Positions 15,647 to 22,346 of a DNA stretch of 23,558 nt are shown here, piece after piece (within the stretch, counting starts at the first letter, position 1; each line of letters begins with the position of its first letter). The DNA comes from JAAYCB01 sp012744395 (GTDB taxonomy: Bacteria; Planctomycetota; Planctomycetia; Pirellulales; Thermoguttaceae). Location: positions 1-23,558 of the forward strand of contig JAQVNJ010000098.1 in NCBI GenBank assembly GCA_028703175.1. The letters are read 5' to 3'. Position numbers and translations under genes: made by a program. The notes beneath the pieces are model-generated. The model did not search any database and was not told the origin of the DNA. It saw nothing but the letters and a program-made list of their open reading frames with translations.

Positions 15647-16967
15647 GCGACGGGTACTGATTGTCGACGACGAAAAGTCCCAGCGGGACCTGCTGGAGGG
15701 CTTTCTCCAGTCGCTGGGGCTCGAGACCGCCGCGGCCGCCAGCGGGGAGCAGGCGCTCGCCGAGCTCCGCTCCGCGGCGTTCGGCCTGGTGCTTCTCGAC
15801 GTGCGGTTGCCCGGCATGTCGGGGCTCGAGGCGCTGCCGGAAATCCACGCGATTGCGCCGGAGTTGCCGGTGCTGCTGATCACGGCCTACGGCGAGCTCC
15901 GCCAGGCCGTGGCGGCGGTCAAGAGCGGCGCGGTCGATTACCTGGTCAAACCGGTCGATCTGGATGAGCTGGAAGCGGTGATTGCCGACACCCTGGGCAC
16001 CGAGGCGGAGGATCGCAAGGGGCCGGAGTGGCCGCTTGCCGACTTGCCCGAGGGCCTGATCCTGGAGAGTCCCGCGATGCGCCACGTGGCCGAGACGGTT
16101 GCCGTCGTCGCGCGGTCGAATGTGCCCGTGCTGGTGATGGGAGAGAGCGGGACCGGCAAGGAGGTCGTGGCCCAGTTGTTGCACCGCTGGAGCGAGCGGT
16201 CGAGCGGGCCGCTGGTCGCGGCCAACTGTGCCGGGCTCTCGGAAACACTGATCGAGAGCGAGTTGTTCGGCCACACCAAAGGAGCGTTCACCGGCGCCGC
16301 CGAGGCACGCCAGGGCTTGTTTCGCGCGGCCGACGGAGGGACGCTGTTCCTCGATGAAATCGGGGAATTGCCTCTGCACCTGCAACCCAAGCTGCTGCGG
16401 GCAATCGAGACCGGCAAGATCACGCCGGTAGGCGCCGACGCCCCGATCGACGTCGACGCGCGGCTGGTGGCGGCCACGAACCAGGACCTGGGCGAGGCGG
16501 TCGAGGCGGGACGGTTTCGCGACGACCTCTACTATCGCATCAACGTGATCGAGTTGGTGGTCCCCCCGTTGAGCGAGCGGCGCGACGACGTCGTCCCGCT
16601 CGCCCACCGCTTTGCACTGGAGTTTTCCGCTGTCCCGGTGCGATTCTCGCCGCAAGCCGTTCAAACCCTCTTGGCCTACGCCTGGCCGGGAAACGTCCGC
16701 GAGCTGCGCAACGCGATTCAACGGGCTTGCCTGCTCTCGCGGGGCGACGTGATCATGCCCGACCATCTGCCGCCGCGGATCGCCGGCCTTGCGGGCCCGG
16801 TCCCCGCGGCTCGTGGCGAGGGGCGCCTCTCGCAGGTCGAACGGGCGACGATTCTGGCCACGCTCGCCGAGTGCGGCGGAAACCGGACAATCGCCGCCAA
16901 GAAGCTCGGAATCAGCCGCAGAACGCTGATCTACAAACTCCGTGCCATCGAGGCAGACGACGGATAA
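15630..16967 (+). CDS. NtrC-family sigma-54-dependent response regulator
   Basis: A 445-residue regulator with receiver, AAA+ and Fis-type DNA-binding domains. The receiver has the acidic pair D13-D14, phosphoacceptor D57 in LLDVRLPG, T85 and K107. The AAA+ domain has Walker A GESGTGKE (171-178), the sigma-54 contact loop GAFTGA (218-223), Walker B GGTLFLDE (236-243), the arginine-finger region FRDDLYYRI (296-304) and WPGNVRELRN (352-361). The helix-turn-helix is near 402-440 (GGNRTIAAKKLGISRRTLIYKL). All functional residues are intact, so it should activate sigma-54 promoters when phosphorylated. The ATG at 15630 (or 15636) overlaps the kinase gene by up to 17 bases. Target genes are not shown; no strong -24/-12 promoter was found in the next intergenic region. 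Confidence 0.94.
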   Translation: MPMTARRRVLIVDDEKSQRDLLEGFLQSLGLETAAAASGEQALAELRSAAFGLVLLDVRLPGMSGLEALPEIHAIAPELPVLLITAYGELRQAVAAVKSGAVDYLVKPVDLDELEAVIADTLGTEAEDRKGPEWPLADLPEGLILESPAMRHVAETVAVVARSNVPVLVMGESGTGKEVVAQLLHRWSERSSGPLVAANCAGLSETLIESELFGHTKGAFTGAAEARQGLFRAADGGTLFLDEIGELPLHLQPKLLRAIETGKITPVGADAPIDVDARLVAATNQDLGEAVEAGRFRDDLYYRINVIELVVPPLSERRDDVVPLAHRFALEFSAVPVRFSPQAVQTLLAYAWPGNVRELRNAIQRACLLSRGDVIMPDHLPPRIAGLAGPVPAARGEGRLSQVERATILATLAECGGNRTIAAKKLGISRRTLIYKLRAIEADDG

Positions 16968-16997
16968 CTCTTCGCAGACGGTGAGTCTTCCGCAGAC

Positions 16998-17030
16998 TGC
17001 CAGCAAGCGGCAGCGGCGTGCCGACTGGCA
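16998..17030 (+). terminator. Nested hairpin after the response regulator gene
   Basis: An outer stem TGCCAG/CTGGCA (16998-17003 with 17025-17030) encloses an inner stem CGGCA/TGCCG (17008-17012 with 17019-17023) around a GCGGCG loop. It starts 30 bases after the stop codon. No T tract follows, so its role as terminator is a guess. Confidence 0.4.
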
Positions 17031-17195
17031 AACCTGTGTGCAATCAGTCTATTTTGCCCAGACTGCCGCAGCCGGGTCGGGCGTGCAAGGAGGGCCCTCT
17101 CGTCGCGTGCGGATCTGGGCCGGACTTGGCGTAGTTTGCGGGCAATGGAGTGGAGTTGCTCCCCCCTTTTTGTGCGATCCGGCCAAATCTGATTG

Positions 17196-17223
17196 TTGTG
17201 ATTGCGCGTGGTTAGCCGATAGT
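17196..17223 (+). promoter_or_regulatory. Weak candidate promoter for the polysaccharide-export gene
   Basis: TTGTGA (17196-17201) and GATAGT (17218-17223) are 16 bases apart, each matching 4 of 6. It would give a leader of about 75 bases to the ATG at 17306. Confidence 0.25.
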
Positions 17224-17305
17224 CACAAATGCACTACATCTTGCGCAGTGTGTGATTGTTCTCTTTCTCGCGAGCGACGAACCGTCAATCAAGGCAGAGA
17301 CAGAT

Positions 17306-18598
17306 ATGCCCCGTACTTCGTGTTGTCTCCAACGTGCAATCTGCTTTGCAGCGGTCTTGATGCCGCTGTTTGCGTGCGGCTGTCAGACAACGCGGTCGGC
17401 GATGCCGCCCGAAGCCACCGCGCTGGCATCGTCCGCGCCGCGGGAGCTGAACAAGGTTTCGCTTCCGGCCTATCGGATCGAACCGCCCGACCTGCTCTCG
17501 ATCGAGGCCTTGAACATCGTTCCCAAGATGCCCTATTCGCTGAAGACGCTCGACGTCCTGTCGATCGAGTTGCAGCGATCTCCGATGGACCGGCTACAGC
17601 GGGGCGACTTGCTGTCGATTCGAGCGCCCGGGGCGCTTGCCGAGGCGCCGATCGATGCCGTTTATCCGGTTGAGGCAACCGGGCTGGTCAATTTCGGCGG
17701 GCTCTACGGATCGGTGGCCGTCGGCGGGATGACGGTCGCTGAAGCAAGCCAGGCGATCGAAAGCCACCTGAAGCAGGTGCTTGCCGACCCGCGTGTGGAG
17801 TTGTCGCTGGCCCAGTCGGGCTCGCCGATCAGCGGAGCTTATCCGATCCAGGTCGGCGGAACCGTCGACCTCGGCATGCCTTACGGGACCGTGGCGGTGG
17901 CTGGCTTGAGCGTGGAGCAGGCACGGGAGGCGATCTACCAGCACCTGGTCCGATTCTTCAACCAGCCCAACGTCTCCGTCTCATTGGTCAGCGTCGGCGC
18001 CCAGCAGCAGATCGCTGGAGAACACCTCGTTAGCCCCGACGGCACCGTCAATTTGGGCACCTACGGGTCGGTCTCCGTGGTCGGCTTGACGCTTGCCGAA
18101 GCCAAGATGGCGATCGAACACCACCTCTCCCAGTTCCTGGATCGGCCCGAAGTGGCGGTGAATGTCTATGCCTACAACAGCAAGGTGTATTACATCGTGA
18201 CGCAAGGCGCTGGAACGGGCGACCGGGTCTACCGTTTTCCGATCACGGGCAACGACACCGTGCTCGACGCGATATCCAACGTCAACGGCTTGGAGGGGAT
18301 CTCTTCGAAGCAGATGTGGATTGCCCGGCCCACGCCCGACCCGTGCCAGGTTCAACTGCTGCCGGTCAACTGGGATGCCGTAACCGCGCAGGCCTCCGTG
18401 CAAACGAATTACCAACTGATGCCGGGCGACCGCCTGTTCATTGCCGAGGACAAGCTGGTGGCGCTCGACACCGGGCTTGCCAAACTGCTCGCCCCGGCGG
18501 AGCGCGTGATGGGATTCTCGATCCTCGGAGCGGGCGTAGCCACGCGATTCTCGGGCAAGGTGCTCGAGGGTGGAGGAAATCAGCGGAGCACGTTCTGA
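17306..18598 (+). CDS. Polysaccharide export (Wza-like) lipoprotein with triplicated export repeat
   Basis: A 430-residue outer-membrane-type lipoprotein. The signal segment ends LFACGC; either C24 or C26 would be lipidated. The segment DLLSIEAL (62-69), a hallmark of the Poly_export domain, recurs as DVLSIEL (83-89) and DLLSIRA (101-107). A unit of about 53 residues then occurs three times: starting at YPVEATGLVNFGGLYGSV (120-137), YPIQVGGTVDLGMPYGTV (179-196) and HLVSPDGTVNLGTYGSV (240-256), each followed by an EA-x-x-AI-x-x-HL helix and a P-x-V-x-V/L-x-L strand. The region 295-390 resembles an SLBB-type soluble domain ending in PGDRLFIAED. Family members form the outer-membrane channel for secreted polysaccharides. 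Upstream AAGG is a modest ribosome site. It is followed by another lipoprotein gene 68 bases later. Confidence 0.85.
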   Translation: MPRTSCCLQRAICFAAVLMPLFACGCQTTRSAMPPEATALASSAPRELNKVSLPAYRIEPPDLLSIEALNIVPKMPYSLKTLDVLSIELQRSPMDRLQRGDLLSIRAPGALAEAPIDAVYPVEATGLVNFGGLYGSVAVGGMTVAEASQAIESHLKQVLADPRVELSLAQSGSPISGAYPIQVGGTVDLGMPYGTVAVAGLSVEQAREAIYQHLVRFFNQPNVSVSLVSVGAQQQIAGEHLVSPDGTVNLGTYGSVSVVGLTLAEAKMAIEHHLSQFLDRPEVAVNVYAYNSKVYYIVTQGAGTGDRVYRFPITGNDTVLDAISNVNGLEGISSKQMWIARPTPDPCQVQLLPVNWDAVTAQASVQTNYQLMPGDRLFIAEDKLVALDTGLAKLLAPAERVMGFSILGAGVATRFSGKVLEGGGNQRSTF

Positions 18599-18666
18599 GG
18601 GATCGGGCCGATATCCCACGGATCGTCGGGTAGGCAGGTTTGAAGCGGTTGTCAACTGGGGGAGCT

Positions 18667-19461
18667 ATGTACAACGCCCTTCGATTGTCGCGAACGTTCG
18701 TGATCTGGCTAGCCGTGGGGGCTGTCTGCGCGGGCGGCTGCTACAGACCCCGGTTGTGGGTCGCCCCGGAGTATCGCGGCCCCGAGCCGAGGGCGACCGC
18801 ATGGCCCCGCCACGCGTGCCGGGTTTGCACCTCGCCGGCGTGTTTCGGCTACCACGCCGGCCAGTGGCGGCCATGGCCCTGCCCGGACCCGCCGCACACC
18901 GCGGTGATCGGTGTCGGGCCGCAAGCCCCCGACAGCTTCTCCGGCGCGTCGCCAGCGGACCCGATCGAGGTCCCTTTGGACAGCGGCCTGGTCAGTCCGG
19001 AGGCGAATGCCGCCCGGCCCGAAATCCCCATGCCGGCCCCCGACCTTGCGCCCGTGCCTGACCAAGGCGACGTCACGGCGCCGCTGCCTGAGAGAGGGGC
19101 GATTCCAGTTCCCCCACCGGATGCCTCCCCCGCCGAGAGCGTGCCGCCTCCAGCCACGCCTTCGCCAAGCGACGCTATCCCGGCGCCGACGGACAGGAAG
19201 CCTGCCGACTCCGCGCCGACTGCTCCCGGCGTGCCGCCGCAAGCGCCGATTCTGAAAACCTCCCCTCCGGACAACAGCGCCGCGCCCTCGCACGATCTGT
19301 TTTCGGGCTTGGTCCAGGCGGTCCAGGCCTTGTCAATCCCAAGTCTCGCAAGCCAAGGCGGCGAGCCGGTCGTTCCGGCGGTACTCGCCACGGCCGATCG
19401 AGAAGAGTCCGGCGAGCCCGAAGCCGCTGCGGCAAGCCTGGTGACCGCGCTGGCCCGCTGA
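18667..19461 (+). CDS. Proline-rich lipoprotein with planctomycete CFGY..WRPWP segment
   Basis: A 264-residue lipoprotein. The signal segment ends VCAGGC, with the acylated cysteine near residue 25. The N-terminal part has CFGYHAGQWRPWP (residues 59-71), a segment I associate with many planctomycete surface proteins of unknown role. The middle (90-220) is rich in Pro, Ala and Ser with acidic patches and is likely disordered, and the end has an amphipathic stretch LFSGLVQAVQALSIPSLAS. The ATG at 18667 has GGGGGAG just before it; a TTG at 18640 would add nine residues and is the alternative. It follows the polysaccharide-export gene and may be co-transcribed with it, so it could be an accessory of that export system. 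No function is known to me. Confidence 0.75.
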   Translation: MYNALRLSRTFVIWLAVGAVCAGGCYRPRLWVAPEYRGPEPRATAWPRHACRVCTSPACFGYHAGQWRPWPCPDPPHTAVIGVGPQAPDSFSGASPADPIEVPLDSGLVSPEANAARPEIPMPAPDLAPVPDQGDVTAPLPERGAIPVPPPDASPAESVPPPATPSPSDAIPAPTDRKPADSAPTAPGVPPQAPILKTSPPDNSAAPSHDLFSGLVQAVQALSIPSLASQGGEPVVPAVLATADREESGEPEAAAASLVTALAR

Positions 19462-19495
19462 TCCGGCCGGGTGGAAAGGGAATGGGGGTAACCAC

Positions 19496-20044
19496 TCACA
19501 CGAGGGGGGCCACTTGGAAGTCGTCGATTGCGATCGACGCGCCCTTCTGGAGAAAATCGACGCTCACCAGCAGCCTGGTCTCGCCATGCCTCTTGATCAC
19601 GGTGCCTTCAAGCCCGGCCATCGAGCCGGACTTGATCCGCACCCGGTCGCCGGTGGTCAGCCGGTCTTCAACGGTCAGCGGAGCACCCGACAAGATCAGC
19701 CGCTGCAACTGCGCGAGGTCGCGTATGAGTGCCTCGGGATCGTGAACTTCGAGAATTCGGGAGATCCGGTTGGTCTTGAGGCTCTCGACGCGTTCCAGTT
19801 CTGTCCCGAAGAGGAACACATAGCTGGTGAACAATGGCTTGTACGACGATACCCTGCGGCCGCGGTAAACGTTGGTAGATCGAATCAGGGGGAGATAGTA
19901 GGGAATCTTCCGAGTAAAGAGATCGCGGGCGAGCGATTTCTCCTGTCGCGACATTGTGTAAATTGCCCACCATTGCCGGTTCGACGGCTCCCGGGCGAGG
20001 TGTTCCAACAGCTCGCCGGGAAAGATATCCGGTGTCTGGCTCAT
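19496..20044 (-). CDS. NusG/RfaH-like transcription antitermination factor
   Basis: A 182-residue protein with a NusG N-terminal domain (about 24-115: WWAIYTMSRQEKSLARDLFTR, shortened as WWAIYTMSRQEK, then YYLPLIRS, SYVFLF) and a C-terminal KOW domain (about 129-176: GDRVRIKSGSMAGLEGTVIK). Such proteins bind RNA polymerase and modulate elongation. The length, the sequence divergence from housekeeping NusG and the position next to a polysaccharide-export gene suggest a specialised paralogue of the RfaH/UpxY/LoaP type, which typically suppress termination in long surface-polysaccharide operons. The ATG at 20044 is chosen because the domain begins 24 residues later; the longer frame to 20140 shows no similarity. 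It converges with the lipoprotein gene, 34 bases away. Target operon not visible. Confidence 0.9.
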   Translation of the reverse strand: MSQTPDIFPGELLEHLAREPSNRQWWAIYTMSRQEKSLARDLFTRKIPYYLPLIRSTNVYRGRRVSSYKPLFTSYVFLFGTELERVESLKTNRISRILEVHDPEALIRDLAQLQRLILSGAPLTVEDRLTTGDRVRIKSGSMAGLEGTVIKRHGETRLLVSVDFLQKGASIAIDDFQVAPLV

Positions 20045-20233
20045 GTGGACGCTCTCGTGATCGAACGCTTGATGCCCTGCTGGCCGTGTACACTCGGGGA
20101 CTGGCCGGCCCCATCGAGGGCAGTCCCGAGTGCGCAGCATATGGGATCAGACTACCTTCCGGCGGGCACTTGCCGCAACCCATCTTGATGTGCGAGAATT
20201 GTCTGGAGTCCGTCGTCGTGCCGCCCGCAGAAC

Positions 20234-20263
20234 TTTAGCCAGCTCTTTTTTGAGTTGGCTAAA
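20234..20263 (+). promoter_or_regulatory. Stem-loop, 12-bp stem with T6 loop
   Basis: TTTAGCCAGCTC pairs with GAGTTGGCTAAA around six T residues. In a plus-strand RNA all 12 positions pair, with one G-U; in a minus-strand RNA the same position would be an A-C mismatch. This favours a plus-strand transcript. There is no T tract after the stem in that direction, so it is not a standard terminator. Confidence 0.6.
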
Positions 20264-20272
20264 GGACCGCCG

Positions 20273-20319
20273 GTGGCCGAAACCGATCGATGGTCGAGGG
20301 AGGCCCTTTGTGCACAGCA
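20273..20319 (+). repeat. Direct repeat A
   Basis: Shares CCGA(A)ACCGAT and the core GGGAGGCCCT with the copy at 20359-20402; most positions agree, with a few indels. Both copies lie 86 bases apart downstream of the stem-loop. Confidence 0.55.
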
Positions 20320-20358
20320 TTGAGAAGGGTTCGTTGAGCCGATCAAGAAGACTCGTCC

Positions 20359-20402
20359 GTGACCGAACCGATTTGTGGCCGTGGGAGGCCCTCTACGCAG
20401 CA
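20359..20402 (+). repeat. Direct repeat B
   Basis: Second copy of the element at 20273-20319, same orientation, with GTGGCCGTGGGAGGCCCT matching TGGTCGAGGGAGGCCCT of copy A. It ends about 60 bases before the ATG of the 55-residue gene. Confidence 0.55.
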
Positions 20403-20463
20403 CAGAAACGATTCTTCGGGGCGCTGCTTCCCGGGCCGTCCGCTCAGCTGATTGCTACGACTC

Positions 20464-20631
20464 ATGGCGCACGAAATCGCCAAACTGATCCTGGAGCATG
20501 CCGATTCCGGCAAAGAGCGTGCAGCGGCGATTCGAACCGCCCTTTCTATGGGCATGCCTCTCAGCCAGATTGAGGAGTATCTGGACTGGCTCGACCAGAT
20601 GCGACCACCAAAACCCTCGGAAGAGGATTAG
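20464..20631 (+). CDS. Small 55-residue helical protein
   Basis: An ORF of 55 codons, ATG to TAG. It translates to an amphipathic, charged product with MAHEIAKLILEHADSGKE (1-18), AAAIRTALSMGMPLSQIEEY (21-40), then LDWLDQMRPPKPSEED. The composition (Ala, Leu, Glu, Ile, no low complexity), the two predicted helices and the SMGMPLSQIEEYLDWL turn-and-helix pattern look like a real, folded protein rather than a chance frame. There is no signal peptide, so it should be cytoplasmic. No clear ribosome binding site precedes the ATG, which is the main weakness. I recall similar small proteins in planctomycetes but cannot verify this or give a function. It follows the stem-loop and direct repeats in the same direction. 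Confidence 0.65.
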   Translation: MAHEIAKLILEHADSGKERAAAIRTALSMGMPLSQIEEYLDWLDQMRPPKPSEED

Positions 20632-20694
20632 CTTGGCGCCGTCGCGCAGAACGACATTCCTTGCCTGGTCGATTGCACGCCGGCCGCGCGGTGT

Positions 20695-21210
20695 TTAAGG
20701 CGAGGCGGGCGAGTCACTCTGTGCCGACCCGATGACGGCAACGGGAACGACAATCGCGGCCGCGATGCCGGTGTAGGTGAGGACGGGATGCTCGGCGGCC
20801 CAATCGTAGAGTTTTCCGCGGATAATCGGGCCGCCGACCACAATCAGCGTGGCCTTGCCGGCGGCCGGCGGCGCGGTGCCGCACTGCCAAAGCCGGCAGA
20901 CTCGGATTTCGTCGCCGCATCGGAGGCCGTACGGACCGGCGTGGACATTTTTGAATCGGAAGCATCCCCTCTCGTCGGTTACGGTCGACAGCGCCGGGTG
21001 GCGGCCACCGCCACGGGTCAGTTCCAGCCGAGTCCCGGGCACGGGGATGCCCTCGGCCGTCACCACCGTGCCGGCCCAACTGCCGTCGGGCCCCAATTGG
21101 GCGTCCAAGGCGGTAGTCCGCGGCTCCGCCCAGGCGACGGATGATGCCCACAGGCTCAGGCCCAACACAGCCAGCAGGTTTGGCAGTTGGCGCGGCGAAA
21201 GCGTGTTCAC
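20695..21210 (-). CDS. Exported protein with carboxypeptidase-regulatory-like domain
   Basis: A 171-residue protein with a signal peptide (about 1-28, ending WASSVAWAE). Residues 45-105 have the form of a carboxypeptidase regulatory-like beta-sandwich: GTVVTAEGIPVPGTRLEL, TVTDERGCFRFKNVHAGPY. A conserved-looking segment VCRLWQCGTAPPAAGKATLI (104-123) follows, and a hydrophobic segment LTYTGIAAAIVVPVAVIG (144-161) may anchor it to the membrane. The start is a GTG at 21210, chosen because GGAGG lies eight bases upstream. It is just downstream of another small exported-protein gene on the same strand (99 bases apart), probably co-transcribed. The function is unknown; such sandwiches are usually structural or binding modules. 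Confidence 0.75.
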   Translation of the reverse strand: MNTLSPRQLPNLLAVLGLSLWASSVAWAEPRTTALDAQLGPDGSWAGTVVTAEGIPVPGTRLELTRGGGRHPALSTVTDERGCFRFKNVHAGPYGLRCGDEIRVCRLWQCGTAPPAAGKATLIVVGGPIIRGKLYDWAAEHPVLTYTGIAAAIVVPVAVIGSAQSDSPASP

Positions 21211-21309
21211 TCTGGAGTCCTCCGTGCGAATCGGGCCACTCCTCTTTGGTAGCGCGTTGTGCCCGACGCTCTCTTGAACTGTTTACCGCCAATACGTGTG
21301 TCGCTCGCG

Positions 21310-21681
21310 TCAGCGGCGGCGGCCGAAATTGTAGTAGTGCGAGTAATTCATGAACGTGCTGCGGACCCCGGTCGGCGTCAGCACGCCGCGCGATTCGAGG
21401 GCGGTGGCCCGCTGCCGCACCGCCTGCAACTCAACCGCCTGCTGGTTGATGCGGTTCTGCTGGTCCACAAGCGTCTGTCGCAACCTTTGCTCGGGTCGCA
21501 CATAGGACAGGTATGGCCCGACCGGACCGGGATCCGTGCGATACATGTTGAGCCAAGGGCTCAAGGCGGGACCTGGGGTATACGGTGTTCGCACGACCTG
21601 GCCGCTGGCAGAACTGGAGGCGATCAGCAGTAGCAGCCCAGCAGTCGCCGCGAGCGGCGGAATTCGGATTTGACGCGTCAC
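21310..21681 (-). CDS. Small exported protein with coiled-coil, planctomycete type
   Basis: A 123-residue protein. The signal peptide covers about 1-27 (TRQIRIPPLAATAGLLLLIA, then SSSASG). The mature part has TPGPALSPWLNMYRTDPGPVGPYLSYVRP (about 33-61), shown here in parts as GPALSPWLNMYRTDPGPVGP, then a Gln-rich helical stretch EQRLRQTLVDQQNRINQQAV that could form a coiled coil, and ends with a YSHYYNFGRRR tail. The GTG at 21681 is preferred as start because GGAG lies nine bases upstream; a TTG at 21699 lacks such a site. The arrangement of a conserved Pro/Gly segment, coiled coil and aromatic tail recalls small secreted planctomycete proteins, but I have no function. It is upstream of the beta-sandwich gene. 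Confidence 0.7.
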   Translation of the reverse strand: MTRQIRIPPLAATAGLLLLIASSSASGQVVRTPYTPGPALSPWLNMYRTDPGPVGPYLSYVRPEQRLRQTLVDQQNRINQQAVELQAVRQRATALESRGVLTPTGVRSTFMNYSHYYNFGRRR

Positions 21682-21824
21682 AATGCCGCACTCCGTCAAG
21701 AACAGTGATCCAAGGGGGTCTTGCAGGGAAAGACGGATCGATTTGCAGATCCGCGCAAACGGGCGGATCGGTTGCCACCCGCCTACAACAATTTATCGAC
21801 AAAATGGCTCGGCCGCTTGTCCGA

Positions 21825-21842
21825 TTCGGCGAAGTCGCCGAA
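21825..21842. repeat. Perfect inverted repeat 1 upstream of the LuxR gene
   Basis: TTCGGCGA-AG-TCGCCGAA, an 8-bp perfect dyad. It can be a protein-binding operator or a tight hairpin. It is 144 bases from the GTG start of the minus-strand gene and about 500 from the LuxR start. Confidence 0.55.
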
Positions 21843-22058
21843 ATATCCCCACTCCGTCGCCAGATCGGTTCGGCGCAATCGAGACATCCGCGGGAGGACT
21901 CGGAACGCGCCATCGGAAGGCGGTGCGTGGGTCAGCCATTTCGGGTTGTTCTATTCCACCCATATAGGCTGCCTGGTTTTTCTGGCTTCCCCTCTCATTG
22001 CGTATTGCCATCGGCTCACGGATCAACTACGCTGACGAGTAAGGGCAACAGGTGCGTA

Positions 22059-22071
22059 CTGTCCAGGACAG
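22059..22071. repeat. Perfect inverted repeat 2 upstream of the LuxR gene
   Basis: CTGTCC-A-GGACAG, a 6-bp perfect dyad with a single central base; too short a centre for an RNA hairpin, so a protein-binding site is the better reading. Confidence 0.4.
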
Positions 22072-22100
22072 GCGCGGAACCGCCCGTGACGGAACGGTCG

Positions 22101-22124
22101 GGCCGACACGGAATCGTATCGGCC
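22101..22124. repeat. Imperfect inverted repeat 3 upstream of the LuxR gene
   Basis: GGCCGA (22101-22106) pairs with TCGGCC (22119-22124); inside, ACG pairs with CGT around GAAT, with one mismatch between. It forms a compact hairpin or dyad 222 bases before the LuxR ATG. Confidence 0.45.
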
Positions 22125-22346
22125 TGGCAAGTCGCCGTCAATCTGGCAAAGCTGATCTGCGCTGGTCTGCCGGAAGAGCAGCCGGGAGCGGAGAGGAGTT
22201 GTCGGGGGCAACACTTATCTTCTTCGTGCAGTTCTTTTCCTCGCTGGCCAGTTGTCTGCTTGTCTTGCAGAATCATGAGGAGTTGCACGGAGCGGATGGG
22301 TTGGAGGCCCGTTGGCGGTTCTGAAGCGACGCCGAATGTTTCTGCC

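Larger units (their letters stand above)
16968..17305. other. Intergenic region ahead of the polysaccharide-export gene
   Basis: About 338 bases with no gene. It holds a nested hairpin at 16998-17030 and a weak promoter candidate at 17196-17223. It is richer in A/T than its neighbours from about 17180 on, in keeping with a promoter region. Confidence 0.6.
20045..20463. other. Intergenic region with stem-loop and direct repeats
   Basis: About 419 bases between the divergent NusG-like gene and a 55-residue plus-strand gene. No coding signal is convincing. It contains a 12-bp stem-loop at 20234-20263 and a diverged direct repeat at 20273-20319 and 20359-20402, listed separately. A weak plus-strand promoter, TTGCCG (20170-20175) with GAGAAT (20194-20199) at 18 bases, could transcribe both elements. 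Confidence 0.6.
21682..22346. other. Long intergenic region ahead of the LuxR-type gene
   Basis: About 665 bases between divergent genes. Open frames run through it on the plus strand in frame with the LuxR gene, but no domain is recognisable there. It contains three inverted repeats (21825-21842, 22059-22071, 22101-22124). No strong promoter pair was recognised. Confidence 0.6.

Noticed and set aside
15507..17006. Minus-strand open frame of 499 codons
   Set aside because: It is antisense to the NtrC-type gene, whose own motifs are complete.
16968..17305. Possible sigma-54 promoter ahead of the polysaccharide-export gene
   Set aside because: GG-N10-GC pairs occur (for example 17117-17130), but the flanking bases match the TGGCAC/TTGCA consensus poorly, and TGGCA at 17026-17030 has a one-base spacing error.
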